Source: Gavia stellata (taxonomy: Eukaryota; Chordata; Aves; Gaviiformes; Gaviidae). From it: a DNA stretch of 64,000 nucleotides. Within the stretch, counting starts at the first letter, position 1. Each line of letters starts with the position of its first letter. This document shows, piece after piece, positions 12,901 to 26,275 of this stretch. The notes beneath the pieces are model-generated. The model did no database searches and was not told where the DNA came from. It worked only from the letters and a program-made list of their open reading frames with translations. Both the position numbers and the translations under genes were made by a program. The DNA lies in NCBI RefSeq assembly GCF_030936135.1, contig NC_082611.1:9315001-9379000 (forward strand), written 5' to 3'.

Positions 12901-15900
12901 ATCTGCTGCCAGAAGTGGTCTTACGAGGTGGTCTGGCTGTTGTCTTCAGACTTGTCCCTTTGCTGCCCTATTAGGAGGCTGTATGGGTCACACAGCTGCT
13001 TTGTGCTGGAGATGGGACACTGTTAAACAGAGTTGCTGAAAGGACTTCCCTTTTTTTGTGTGATTGGTGTGTTTTCTTCATTGTTGAGAGCAGTAAGAAA
13101 TATAAAGTAATTCACTTATTACTATTAGTTTAAAGTATAACTTACTATTACAGGAATCACTTGATATATACCTGAATTATATTCAGCTGAACGTAATGGA
13201 TGAAGGTGCTTTGGCCACTTCAAGGTGAAGTCTGCTAGCTGAACTCGGTGCAAAAGAAAATCTGTGCACGCTCAGCTCAGTTTAAAAGTAAATGTTTTTT
13301 TTCCATTGCAGAGGGGATTGTAGACTAAGGTGGTTTTTCAAAGTTATTCTGATTTGGCTACAGGATAGTTGCAGTTTTCTGTAGATTAATTTATGGAATT
13401 GACTGAGACAGAGTAAGGTAAGTATTTGTAGCACAGCTACTTTCAGATGCTTACAGCGGGATGCATGTGTGTCAAGTATCTGAGGGTCATGGTTTCTGTT
13501 GGTCCCATAATCTGCACTTTTGCTGTAGAGATGTGAACTGGTTGTGTCTGAGCACAGAGTAGCTCTTCCCCGGCATGTGCTGCTTTAATTATTCATAATA
13601 CATACCGAGGTGCTAAAGGTCTATCATGCTGTGCAAAAGTTACAGCGTACCCTGGAAAAATACTGAAGGATTATTCTTTTACAACCCTTTGCATGTTAAA
13701 GGGTAAAAAACCACAAACCCTCATTAGGTGACGATTTGCTTTTTTTGTAAGTGCTGGACCTTGAGAGTTGTATGGCCTTTGACAAGGATCTCAGGGGAGG
13801 GGGGAAGCTTGATAGTTTTTGAAAATGGATGGAAGTGATTTGCTCAGTGACTGAAACTTTGTTTTTTGAAGGTGGTAGATTAAACTCATGCAGGGTTTGA
13901 GTTATGTGCAGTGAAATAAACGAGTTTGTTCATGTCCAAGTATGTAGGAGATAGGGAATAGGGTGGAATCTGGTTGGAGTTCTGGTTTTAGCTTTACTGA
14001 AAACCGATGGGAGTATCTTGAACAGTTATGTCATTTGGCTGTCTTGATTTCCCCTCTGCCCATTGTCTTGCGCATAGCCTAAATAGACTTCTCAAAACAA
14101 GTACTGCTGCTGTGTGAATTAGTTCATCGATTTATTTACATTACAGAAGCACCTGAAGGCACCCTTCTAAGATTATATGCTGTTTAGCTAACTGGACTTG
14201 GGTTTCCTCTGTGAAAATACAATAATCCTAACAAATCATTCCACCCACCTAATAAAGCAGCATGAAGCACATAATAGGAAAGGATTTAAAACTTTTCGAT
14301 GGGGCCAAGTGGAAAGACAATGAGAAGCAGTCGATAAGTAAGGTATTGTGTCGTTAGAGAGTGAAAAAAAAAAGGGAGGTATTTGAGGATGATGCATGTG
14401 CGTCTGCTGAAAATGCTTCTTAAGGAATGTTTCTTCATGAGAAAAAGTAATAAGGTGCTTTTACGCTTTTTTCCCTATCATTTTTCACATTATTATTCAC
14501 TTTTTCTTAAGCTAGCCTTGTATAATTAGCTGCACACAGTGAACTACAGATCCAAAACATCTATTCCATTTTTCCTTAAGACTACCTGTTGCAGTTTGAA
14601 CATGAAATGTGGTGTCATGCCCTGTGTCTTAGTAGGGTGCTCTTCAAGAGTGCAGAAAGCAGGTTTTTTCTGCCCGGAGTCTTGAATGGAAAATCTCCCT
14701 TGACTTCTCAGCCCTGGACTTGAAGTGACAGCGCTCCACGTTGAGGTGTAGTTGTTTGTTAAGAGATTTTTGCCTGCTTCCTGGTGACCATGGGGCTTCT
14801 TCTAGGAAGAGGTTTGGTGATAGCTTTTGTTCTTGGCACTGAGAGCTGGCCCAGCATTATGGACTGTAGACATTGTGAAGCAGTTTCTGAATCTATTGTT
14901 ACTTGAAATTTTTTTTAGATATTTTTTGTACCTGTCCCTCTCTTCCCTTCCAAACTAGTTAAGCCTTTCCAGGTCTTTTTCAAAGAAGTACGTGTTTCAT
15001 TTGAGAAAGTATTCAGGCTTCCAACATACGCATTGTCTGGCTCGGTTTTCCCATTGACTGCCGTTTAGTCTTCTGCCAAGTGGCAGCCGAAACTGTGCAT
15101 GGTCCCTTTTCATATGTCTTCATAACTAGCTTCTACTCTGATACCAGTGTGTTCTATAGAGACAAACTTTACGTAGTTTGAGTTGTTTCCAAAGCTCAAA
15201 GTGAGGTTAATCAGAAATAGTTTGTTATCCCGATTTGGAACAGATTGACAAAGTTTCCATCTGTATGCCCCCAGAATCATAACCTGGCTGTAGTTCATTG
15301 AAAGGAGCTTGAACTGCAGGAAGCCTGACAAACTAATAATTCATGTTAACTAATTGCAGCAGGACTTTCCTGCTTTTAGACTTCCTCTTAAGTAACTTTG
15401 CATAGATGTATTTCTGCAGCAGAGGTGCAGAGCAGATCTGTGTGACAGACTGGTGCTAGCACAGCGCTTGATTAGGGATATGTGGTAAGGTGTCTTCTGG
15501 GCTAATGAAAGCCCATAACGTGCCCATTGTGCTGGAGTCAGAGTGCTTTTGCTGAGAAGGTTTCATTGCAGGTTATGACTTGAAATAAGAAGTTTCCATA
15601 ACGTGATGGCTTTGCTGACTGAAGCTTTGTTTATGCTTTAATGCTTACGCACCAAGCGCTTTGGTGCTGTGGTATAAAACTTAACTGCACAGTAAAATCT
15701 TCCCCATGCAGAGTTGATCCTCTCGATTTCTGCCTGCTGAAGAGGTAAATGGTATCGCTAATTCTTCACTGATTCCGCACAGAAAAGCAAAGAAAGTTGC
15801 CTTTTGTGAGAACACGATCAGCTCTTACCCCTGGAAAAGCTGCTGAGGACAAGTGTTGAGAGCGATAGCAGCTTTGGTGCTGCAGTGTTCTGCAGCGTGG

Positions 15901-18383
15901 TCCTCCGTGCACCAGTGCCCAGGAGAGCCGGTCGCAGGGGCAGTCAGACACAGGTGCACAGAGAGGCAGGTGAGCAAAACAAAGGTCTCTAATCCTGAGG
16001 GTGCATGCCATTTACTTACTTATTGTCCCAGTGGACTGCTGAGTGGGATCGCTAACAAGGGATGCAGGCTGTTTTCTGAGTTACTGTAGCGTGACACTCC
16101 TCCCATGCCAAGCAAGGGGGGATGCTTGGGGATTGTAGCATACAGCTGTACCTTGCAACCCTGACCCAAGGACTGAATTAAAACTTGTGCCATGAAAGTA
16201 TTAAGTATTGATGCTTCTTTCCACCCCCGCCGCAGTCGCCTTGTGTGATTTAGGATGGAGTCAGCCACAACGCGTTGCTGTGCTATGATAGCCTTTAAAT
16301 ACAGACTTGAAGAGCTTGTTTTTTTAACTGCTAACTCATACCAACTTTTTATTCCACGTCCATAATTGTGTTGTCACAGAAGTTTACACTTGCTTACTAC
16401 ATTAAAAATTAAAAAAAGGTGAAATGGGCAACTTGGTAGAATAAAAGTAATAAGAATGGGGGAAGAATTGTGGCTGGCGGTTCTAACAGATGTTAAAATT
16501 TCTGGCTCCAGTCAGTGTGTGTGTACAGGTCAGCCAATGTGGAGACTGCTTCAAACAACCTGAAAAAGTTTGGCTTTTGCTGGGTAAGGCTGAACTCCAT
16601 CAGATTCAGTTTCTTTTGAACTTGAAATAAGTATTTGCTTCCAGTATGTGCTGTAGTCAACTGGGAATGTAGATTTGGTGGATCATAGATTTCTTCCAAA
16701 GAAATACAACTCTGTTTGAAAAGTAACTAGTTTGTTCTGTAAAGTTGCCATGACAATGGCTTTTAAAAGGTGAAGTGTAAGATGTTGCCTCTCCTCTATT
16801 TAAGCAGGCTCCTGGGGGAATGAGGCTGCACAGCACCCTGTGTCCCTTCCCGTCTCTTCTTTCCTCCCCCCATGATTTATAAAAGGAATTACTTAGTTGC
16901 AGGGGGCCAAAAGAAATTAACATAGAAGTGCCAGATATTACATTTTCTTAAATTCTTGAAATTCATGGGATGCTATGGTCAAATAGAAAGAAATCCAAGC
17001 TGGTACTTCCACCGCGAGAAAGGCAGGAGCTCCTCTGTCCCTGTACACATTTAAGCTGGCTGGTGGCCGTGCACCTGCACGGGGCGGCCCTTTCAGAAGG
17101 AGTGTGTGCTGGAAGAGCTGTGAGGCCGTTGTGGGGGGCAAAAGGGTGGTTGTGTGGAAGATGAGTTTCGGAAGCAGAGGGTATAAATCCAGAGTGAAGT
17201 AGGCTTTTTGGACTGTTCATCTCAAAAGTGAACACCTAAAAATGGTTTAGCGGAGATATGTTTTTGCTCTGTGTGTGTGTATTACGGGCAAAAGTACCAC
17301 TCCGCAGTTTCTAGGGGTTTTGAAGTGTTTTGGATGCCTCTTTCCCTGGGCTTTTAAAAGCTTATTTAAAAGCTTTGATCTGAACTAGGTTTTATTTGTT
17401 GGTCAAATTTGTCCTAATCCACATATAGGACTCAAGTTTGGGGAAAACTCAACTTACGTGGAGACTATGTGGGATAAGAACTTGTTTCATAATTGTCTTT
17501 CTACATCCATTCCCTACTTTCTACTGAAGAAAGCACTGAACAAGCTAATGTTCCCACTTGTTTCCTAAGAAGTAGGTCTTATGTAAAAAGTAAGTATGCA
17601 GAAAGGCAGCTTTTGATCACCTGTCTGCTCCCTAGATGTACTAAGAGCTGTAAAAACAAGATGTTTTAGTGTTTCTGTTAGTATGGTAGAGCAGAGGAGC
17701 TTTGCAGAGCTTTCTTGTGTTTTTTTTCTAGATCAGATACAGACAGAGGTGTTGACTAGGTGCTGTGGTTGTAGCTCTTGCTACACAAACCAGACATACC
17801 TTTGTCTGTCATCTTCTCTTCAGAGCTTCATAGTTATATAGCAGAGCTGGGAATTTAAGAGAAGCGAAGTTGAGCCAGCTCAACTGAACATGGGAAAACA
17901 AACATGGAAAAGAATGTGCTAGAGAATGAAAAAAGAGAATTACTCTCTAGGCCCAAATTATGCTTTGCTAGGTAGCAGCTGTCTGGCATTCACAGATTAA
18001 ACAGCCGCTTAGCTAACATGCATCGACAATGATAGCATGCCTTCTGTTTTGCTTTGAGTGCATGAAATGAGGAATTAACTCTCCCATGCTGAAAGCCATG
18101 AAAGTATCCGGAAGTGTGTGTTTACTCCTAACAAACATTGGAACTTGTCTGTTTTATTCAGTACCTGATCTATGCTTTATATGACAATGCAGAGTTAATG
18201 GTGTTAATGCTACTTTGTAAGTCAAAAAGTGAAGTAGTTTTTTAAAATTACTCTTTCAACGAAGGGATTTTGGCTATGAAGGGTTTTATTAAATGCATAG
18301 TTGCTTCTGAGTGATTTGGTGCATTTTATGGTTTCCATAGCCTCTTCTAAACGTAAAGATTTGTGTGGTCTTTTGTCTTACAG

Positions 18384-18459
18384 CGTTCCATGTGGAACCC
18401 AGGGAGCCTGAAGGAGGCTGTGAAGCTAGTGGAATGATTCCCTGTGTAGCTGAAACTAT
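18384..18459 (+). other. DCUN1D3: Possible cassette 5'UTR exon of DCUN1D3
   Basis: A 76-nt block bounded by a good acceptor (TTTTGTCTTACAG) and a consensus donor (CTAT|GTAAGTATT). It lies in DCUN1D3 intron 1 and shows no family coding sequence, so if used it is untranslated. It contains its own 15-residue upstream ORF (18390-18437). Spliced between exon 1 and the coding exon, it would also lengthen the frame opened by the ATG at 7398. Predicted from splice signals only. Confidence 0.45.
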
Positions 18460-21400
18460 GTAAGTATTAGATGTTTGCTTACAAGGTCACTTGCCCAGCA
18501 TCAACTGTTAGAGCAGCGATTGCTTCTGGTTCAGCAGTGGCAACGACCCTCTCGTGCCTCTGTGTGTATCTGTTCAGAGCTGGAAAAGGTGGGGCACCCA
18601 TGATGCTGTTCCCTACTCAGCTATTTTAGAAGTCATGTATCCCTTTCCACTGAAAGGTAGATACTGCATAGTGAAATTCTGTAAAATTCTTACAGACTAT
18701 GCTCAAGTGTTTGCAAAAAGTTGAGGCTGGGTTGAGGCTTAGTTAAGCTCTAGCAATGTTTTCTTTGCTTTAGCTAGTGAACTGCTACTTAGGAAGGAAT
18801 TTAATGGTTGGCTGAGCTCTGTCCCCTTTTGTTATGAGATTTCCTAAATGTCTTGGAGGTGTTCTTGAATGTATGGAGGGTTCTTTCCTCTTTACTCTTG
18901 GTACTTTCTGCTTTTTGAAACTCATTGTAAATACCTTCTGACGCAACACTTCATTAAACAGCATAATGCTTGGCTGTGTTTTGTTATTCTCTGGATGTAT
19001 CCAATAATTTCTATTACTACAATAATGTCAGTCATTAAGGGAAAATACAGGGTTACTTAAATATCTCCTTTGCATCTTCTCTCCTCCTGCCAGCTCTCCC
19101 CCACTTCAGTGCTGCCATTTTCAATTGTGCTATGGTGTGCTTGTATGACAGAGAATTACTACTGAGTCACTTTGTTGTTTTACTCCCTTCAAATCTTGGG
19201 TTACTTGTGGTCTGGTCACTTGAAAATGGAGAAAAACTAATTTCCGTACAGCACTTAAAAAAGCTAAAACAACACACCAAAAAACCCTACAAAAAAGCCC
19301 CAAACAAAAAGCTCCACCAAGCATTAGCAAGGTCTTTCCAATCTTCTCTAGGTTTTCCGTTTGATGTATTGGGCAATATGGTCCTACACATCCTTTGTTC
19401 TTAGAGGGTGGCTTTCCTTTAACTGGCTGTATTCACCAGCACTAGTCTTCCTGTGTTTCCAGTTGCTTACTCCCTTCTAGAAAGGAGCAGAGAACATCGT
19501 TGTTGATCTCTGCTTTGTAGTTCCTGTTATGTGGAAGATGGCCTCATGGGCATCTTGGTGATTCATATTTACTGTAGGTTATTGCTCAATACTTGTCTGA
19601 GTAATCAAACTTCTTTGAGAGTACTGCATCCTGTAGCGCTGAGTACATTCCAACCTTAGCCCTGAATTTTGATCTTTTTTAGAATGGCAAAACTAGTGGT
19701 CAGCGCTGCCTTTTGGGTCTCACTGTTACATTGTACAAGCCTGTTACAGTAATTTTGCTCTTGGGAACGGATCCTTTTGGGAATTGGTGTTTTGCCACCA
19801 ATCCAGTATAACCTTTGGGTACGTGAGAACTTTATACTTGTAGTGCCCGATCCAGCTGGGAGGAATATCCCTGCACGTCCTCGTGCTCACTTAACTGTAA
19901 TCGGCAAGACCTAGGCTTTGCTCTACCGTTAAATGAGTAGCTCTGTTCGCTTTCCTGAGAGTGCTTTTTCATACTCCTTGAACACTGAGTTCAGTGCAAT
20001 TCCTGATGCTGCAATTGGATCCTCTCTCCAGCCTTCCTTAACAGAAGGGCTGAGTTCTCCCACTTGTTTCTATCTCCTTCCGAGGCTCTTGTTCCTTTCA
20101 TGCCTTGAAACCTGAGTCATGTAGGAAGCGGAGGTGACTAGTAAGTGAAGTGGATCCAGCTCAGTGAAGGCATTTTATAGAAGGGTAACTGATGGAGCAC
20201 CAAAAGACTTTTCTCTTACAAAACCAGATCCATGCGCAAACTGCCAGCAGATGCAGTCTGACTTTTTTTTTTAATCTGGCTTTGCTATTTTTGGGGTAGA
20301 ATGCTTTAAAGTATCTGGCATGTGGCATCAAGTTTCATGTAGTAGAAAAGTGAGGAATTGCAGTAACTGTACTTCAGTATCTTCTAGCATTTGTTCATAA
20401 CAAGTAGGATTGTGCTCTGAAAACCTCCTTGGCAGGGAGGAGGAAGGAAGAACTCCGTTACCGCAGGGAAGAGCGGTGCTAGCAGAGCCCAGGCAGTGGC
20501 TGTTCAGGAGCAGCAGTCAGCTCCTTGTAAGGCAAGTAGGTTGGAGCACAGAAAACGTGTTTGTTAGAGGGGTACACTGCGGGGGATGTGGTTAACTTGC
20601 ACTCTGTGGGTTAATGCTACTGTGCTCTCCAGTGGTTTTTGGAAACAGCTGTTGGGACACTTCCTCATATACAGGTGTTTAATAATGCTGGCTGGCTGGC
20701 CTTCCCTCTATGTATTGCAATGCTGTCTTTTCATGACAGCAGATGACAATAAACCCCATCTGTTTCATCATACTGGTGATGTCACTTTGTAGACTTGAAT
20801 ATTAGGTTATCATCATTAATACAAACCGTTGCTTAGGAAGCATGACAGCATGAATCACTTCCATTAGGAAGATTTATGGACAGAGTATGTAAGTTAGTCT
20901 TGCAAACTGTCTGGGTTTTTTTTAAACTTTAACTTGGGATTCCTAAAGTGAATTGGATTCATCTCTGTCTGTTATGCTGCATGTGGTTCGACTACTACCA
21001 GCTACTTTAGAGGAAAGTACCGTTCAGTAATAGGCAGCTATTCTTTAACCTGCCCATAGGGAAAAGCTATTCTGAATCCCCGACAGCTAATAATTGCTGT
21101 TACGTGTTTGAGCAGAAAGTTTTATAAACTAACTAAACTCTATTTTAAACTCTAATACTATAGTTTTTACACAGGATTTTTTTATTCTGTTCCTTTACTT
21201 GCATGCTTCTCTCTGAAGAAAAACTTAGCCAAAGTAGTGCTAGCTGCCTTTGAGAAACTGATGGAAGAACAAGAATTAGTGTAGAGTGAGCATTTGAATT
21301 CTGTTGAATTTAAAGGAGAAGAAAAAAAAAGTAAGGTTGATATCTGGGAGTTAATCACTAAGCAGTAATTTACACTGCCTGATAATATCCTCTTTGTTCT

Positions 21401-22715
21401 GGTGTGATGAAAAAATGACTGGTGTAGACTGGAGAAGACAATGATGCTCAGACGCATGGCAGCACAGGAACCAGTGCCAGGCTGTACTCTGCAGTTCAAA
21501 GAGCTGTGAAGTACTAAGGACCAGTGAAATTGTCTTTTGGGTTGTTTATGCGGAAATGCATGCTTTAATGAATCCTTTAAAACACAAATGAATAAGAAAT
21601 TATTCTTGAATACATTAAATTGAACTTTACTTGCCTATAAAAATGATGCTATAAAGTTAATCTTTAAAACAGTTTGATGAAAGGATGTACCAGATGTTTG
21701 TTCCTTCTGCTGCTTAAAAATAGGTTTGTTAGTTTTGTTTGTGGGTTATGGGCTTAAGAAAAGGGATTGGGGAGAGGAAAGGAAACCAGGTACTTGTAAT
21801 CAGCATCTTGGCTGTTGTAGTTGTACTGGCAAAAAGATTTTTTTTTTTTTTTTTTCTTACAAAACTGCATATGTGCTGTTTTGCCAAAACAGGTATAATG
21901 GCTGAGGGAAGATTTATGTTTGTAATCCTAATTTCTGGAGAATTCATCTGTACTTGATGCTGCTGTTCCAAGCTGGTTTACAGCTTAAACAGGGGTTCGG
22001 TCTCAGAAAAGCTTTACTCAAGAAAGAATACAGAAACACTGACATGACATCTATTTTATTTCTTAATTTTTAATTTTTATGTCTTTTCTTTCTTGTTCTA
22101 ATTCTGTAACCTGGAAGCAGTAAACAAAGACAAGGCAAACCCAATTTTTATGTTTGAGGCTTTTGCCTAACTGACAGTGGAGAAGAAATGCAAATAAGTG
22201 GGTAAAGGAGGAATATGATAAGCAATTGCTTTCTTGGAGGTGATGTTTCTGAGAAATGGCCTGTCCACGGCGTGGCTGCATGCTGATAGGATAGCGTCAG
22301 AGTGTTAGTTTGGTTTTAATAGGGAAAATTTAGGAAATTTCTGTGGGTAAAATATCTTTTCCAAATATGCAAGGCTTTAACATTGTGATTTATGAAAACA
22401 GAGTATGATTAAATCATTGTGGCATTTTAATTTTGATTTTTTAAAAAAAACTGAACTGGAATTACTACTTCTTATCTGCATGTGTGTCTGTCTGAAAAAG
22501 TTTCATTAAAAAGGCCCCCTCCCCCTGTCTGTCTCGTTACCTGAAGGGAAGAGCCCAATTGAAACAATGAGTAATTCCCAAACACCATCTTGCATGAAAA
22601 GTGAGTGTTGTTTCCTTTCTGCAAACACAATTTTAAGAATAAAAATCTAGATTCCAAACTGTTCAAAAAAAACCAAACCCACAACTCCTCCCCCACCCCC
22701 CCAAAAAAACCCCAA

Positions 22716-22747
22716 AAACCACACACACACACACACACACACACACC
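22716..22747. repeat. CA dinucleotide repeat
   Basis: A run of about fifteen CA units, flanked by C- and A-rich low-complexity sequence, near the 3' end of DCUN1D3 intron 1. Confidence 0.9.
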
Positions 22748-23249
22748 CCGCCCCAACCCCCTTTTGCCCATTTGCTGAAGGTACTCTAAATCTACTGCTT
22801 AAGTCTCTGCCAGGTTGTCCCATCAGTGTCCCCTTCCCCCCCACTGCTTTGTTTCAGTGTTTTATATTCCATATATAAAATGTGGGTATACTTTTAAAAA
22901 CCATTTCCTTTAAAATATTTCTGGGTTAGAGTAGACTGTCTTGATGAAGCCTGTACATGAATCAACCTCTTTGTAACCTATGTTACAGTAAGAATTTTAG
23001 GAATTTCCTTTATTAGGACCCGTTAGTATACTGCAGCCTCTGAGTGAGCTGCATTGATTTCTAGGTAAAACAGCCTGAAATTGCCTGAAATTTATGGCAT
23101 GTGCCAACCTTCGGTACACTACTCCTTTTCAGTATGCAAAACTTAAATATCCTGAAATCGGTCTCTTACTGGCAAATGTTATCCCACATTTAATACTTAC
23201 AATATTCTTTGTGGAGAAACAGCAATTTGACTCTGAAACTGTTTTTCAG

Positions 23250-23351
23250 GTTAGTTGACTGCCGCTAATGGCATGGTGAGATGTGTTGAAGAGCAGCTGC
23301 GAGGGTGTCCGACGGCAAGGGGACCGCTCTAGAATCTGGGCTTGCAACATC
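23250..23351 (+). other. DCUN1D3: DCUN1D3 5'UTR in exon 2, with upstream ORFs
   Basis: The exon begins after CTGTTTTTCAG at 23249 and carries 102 nt of leader before the start codon. Three upstream AUGs are present: at 23268 (ATG GCA TGG TGA), at 23273 (19 codons, stop TAG 23330-23332) and at 23281 (ATG TGT TGA). All end before the DCUN1D3 start and could limit scanning ribosomes, so translational control is plausible but unproven. Confidence 0.65.
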
Positions 23352-26275
23352 ATGGGCCAGTGTGTCACGAAGTGCAAGAATCCTTCTTCTACCCTTGGCA
23401 GCAAAAATGGGGAAAGGGAATCCGGCAGCAAGTCGCATAGTAAGAGAAGTGCAGTCCACAAAGACGACCATGGTTCAGCTTGCGGGAAGTCTTCAGGAGA
23501 TATACTTGTGAATGGGACAAAGAAAACGGACACTGCTGTAGAGTCTAATCAGCCTCCAACATTTTCTGGAGATACAAAGAAAGACTCTGTTTCCAGCGCA
23601 GAAGAATCTTCGCTCCAAAGGATAGGGGAGTTATTTAGGAGGTATAAGGATGAACGGGAAGATGCCATACTGGAAGAAGGAATGGAACGATTTTGCAATG
23701 ACCTCTGTGTTGATCCCACTGAATTTAAAGTGCTAGTTTTGGCTTGGAAATTCCAGGCTGCTACCATGTGCAAATTTACAAGGTTAGTTCTTGTAGAACT
23801 TGTAATTATTTTCATATGTTAAAGTATATCCTGTCATCTGTATGTTGGAGAGACAGCCTCATTAGCTTCACTTACTTATTTCTTCTAACACTTGCATTTT
23901 GATCAAATTAATTTCTACCACTGCAGAAGGTAAGCTTTGTATTGTTGTCTTTTCCCCTTCCCCTCACAGTGGGTTTCAGAACCGAAAATGTGGTTTTGGA
24001 CATTATGCTGCTAATGATGAACAGTGTAGTAAGATTCTCTAGACATTCTTATATTCTTGATTTACCAAAAGCATTTTTACTGTATCCAACATTATCCTGG
24101 TGATGAGATTGGACACTGAAATTAATTTTTGCTTTAAAGTAATGTGAGATTCCTTAGTAATTGCTACTAACTCTGTTATCATTCTGTGAAAGAATGACAG
24201 ACTGCTTCCTAAGAATTGTTCCTGTCCAACCAGTGTTACACTTAATGTCTTTTTCCAAGAGTAATCCTGTTAAAGCATAGAGAGGGAAGGAAATGCAAGG
24301 TTTTTGACACTGGTAGCTGTTTCATACTGGCTGACAAGTGATTAGTATTTAAAGTGCTGCCTGTCCTTCTGGACAAGGGGGTCAGTCAGCAGGCTTATAG
24401 CATGTGTGATGCTACAGGAAACGACAGAATGGCTAAAACTTATCAGGAAAAAAAATACCAAAATTCAAAACTGCAATAGCCCCCCCAACTTGATTATGAA
24501 CGTCCAGGTAAGAGCAAGTAAAGACTTACTAGAGGGACTTGCTGAGAGAGAATGAATTTTTTATTTTTTGGTCTGTCTAGATTGGTTTGTGTAATGCTAC
24601 CTATTTTTTCTCAGCTAAAACTTTCACAATTACTTTGGTGTTCTGAGCCTTGAACCAAGCCTCTGCTGTGCACTGAACACAGATATCTTTTTCCAGCATC
24701 GTCAGAGTCTTTGTGGATGTGGGTGTGTGTCAAATGGATGAGTTACTCTGGAATGCAAATGTGGGTTTACGGGAGGCTGATGGCGCAGATATTTGCTAAG
24801 GTGGTAAAGGAATTGCAAGTCGTGTCTATGATTCTGCACAACCACCACAAGTTTTATTAACATCGGTTTGATTTTCTTGGAGAGAGCGAATCTAGTGGTG
24901 AGAGGTTACCTTGGTTTAAGGGCACGCTCCATGATACGGGTGCTGATCGACTTCTTCCATCAAGGAAAGCAATGCGGTCTTCCGTTCTCCTGAGTGCTGC
25001 CCCATCTCCTCTCTTCCCTCCAGCCCGTCCTGCATCAAAGTCTGCTGGCTTTGGTTAACGTTGTCTGGTTGTAACACTTGCTCATGAGCATTAGAGAAAT
25101 CAGAGCTAACCATCTACCCAATTGGCCAGATTATTAGTAGGCTAATTAGTATAGGACTGGTGCTTCGAGCAGTGTTTATACGTTGCGTTGTAGCCTGTGT
25201 TGTGTGATGCCGTGCTCTCTACCACTCTCTTGGCAGGTGCCTTGCTGACTGCCACCGTTGGCACCCTTTTTATTTTGCAGGCTGGAAGAGCAACCAAAAA
25301 CCACAGGAAAGCCACCAGTAAACTGCTCTGTCCATCAAGAACAGCTTACCCAGAGCATGGGCGTTTAGACATGGGCAATATTGAATCAAGCTGGTTTATA
25401 TATGGTGCTTCAGTGTGTAAATGTGTTGTTTTCAAACATTTGGCATTTCTTCTGTGGTAAATTTTACTCACTTTTTAAGGTGAAAGGCACTGGATGTGGT
25501 AGTATTGAGTAGTCAGAAAGCCAGACAGCAAAATCTTTTGAATGCTAACAGTGCCCCAGCAGATCTGAGCGGTGTGTGTGGTTCCCCAGGCCATGAGGAA
25601 CTTCTTGGAAATGTCTCTCTTTCCAGTAACTCCTGCTGCCAAAATCTTTGTGCCACCTGGGCTTAAAGCACACCTTGTCTTGTCCAGATAACCCTCTTCT
25701 GATTTGATGTAGCTGAACGGAGATGGGAAGCGTTCAGCACGTGAGGTCGGTGGGAAGTGCTCACACTAATTCCTCTTCTCTCGCTTAATAGGAAGGAGTT
25801 TTTTGAAGGCTGCAAAGCAATAAACGCGGACAGCATTGACGGCATTTGTGCAAGGTTCCCCAGCCTCTTAAACGAAGCCAAGCAGGAAGATAAATTCAAG
25901 GATCTCTATCGTTTCACCTTCCAGTTTGGCCTGGACTCTGAAGAAGGACAGAGGTCGCTACATCGGGAAATAGCCATTGCCCTTTGGAAATTAGTCTTCA
26001 CCCAAAACAAGCCCCCCATTTTGGACCAGTGGTTACACTTCCTAATCGAGAACCCCTCAGGAATCAAGGGAATCTCCCGGGACACGTGGAACATGTTTCT
26101 AAATTTTACTCAGGTGATTGGACCGGACCTTAGCAACTACAGTGAGGACGAGGCCTGGCCGAGTCTCTTCGATACCTTTGTGGAGTGGGAAATGGAGCGA
26201 AGGAAAAAGGAAGAGGAAACCAAATGTATTACGTCTTCAGACACAGAGGGCCTGTGTGTGGAGGAACAGACTTAG
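23352..26275 (+). CDS. DCUN1D3: DCUN1D3 (SCCRO3), cullin neddylation regulator, complete
   Basis: Two coding exons, 23352-23782 and 25792-26275, split within codon 144 (AG|G) by a GTTAGT...TTAATAG intron; together 304 aa, the human length. The protein is a DCN1-like scaffold that binds cullins, CAND1 and the NEDD8 E2 enzymes; in mammals SCCRO3 is N-myristoylated, sits at membranes and can recruit CUL3 or antagonise DCUN1D1. The sequence shows MGQC at the N terminus (Gly2 myristoylation, Cys4 possible palmitoylation), a polar low-complexity arm to about residue 85, then the PONY domain at about 86-278. The family DAD patch is intact at Asp241, Ala265 and Asp271, next to LDQW (221-224) and the ISRDTWNMF segment. 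The start is the first in-frame ATG after a stop and gives the conserved MGQCVTKCKNPSS. The variable parts are residues 21-80 and the C-terminal tail. Confidence 0.97.

Larger units (their letters stand above)
7438..23249 (+). other. DCUN1D3: DCUN1D3 intron 1
   Basis: About 15.8 kb from the exon 1 donor to the acceptor CTGTTTTTCAG at 23239-23249. No convincing coding exon on either strand; open frames are short and unrelated to known proteins. It contains one exon-like block with good splice sites (18384-18459), a 19-nt tandem duplication (9948-9985), a T tract (about 21838-21855) and a CA repeat (about 22718-22746). Otherwise nothing is seen. Confidence 0.65.
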
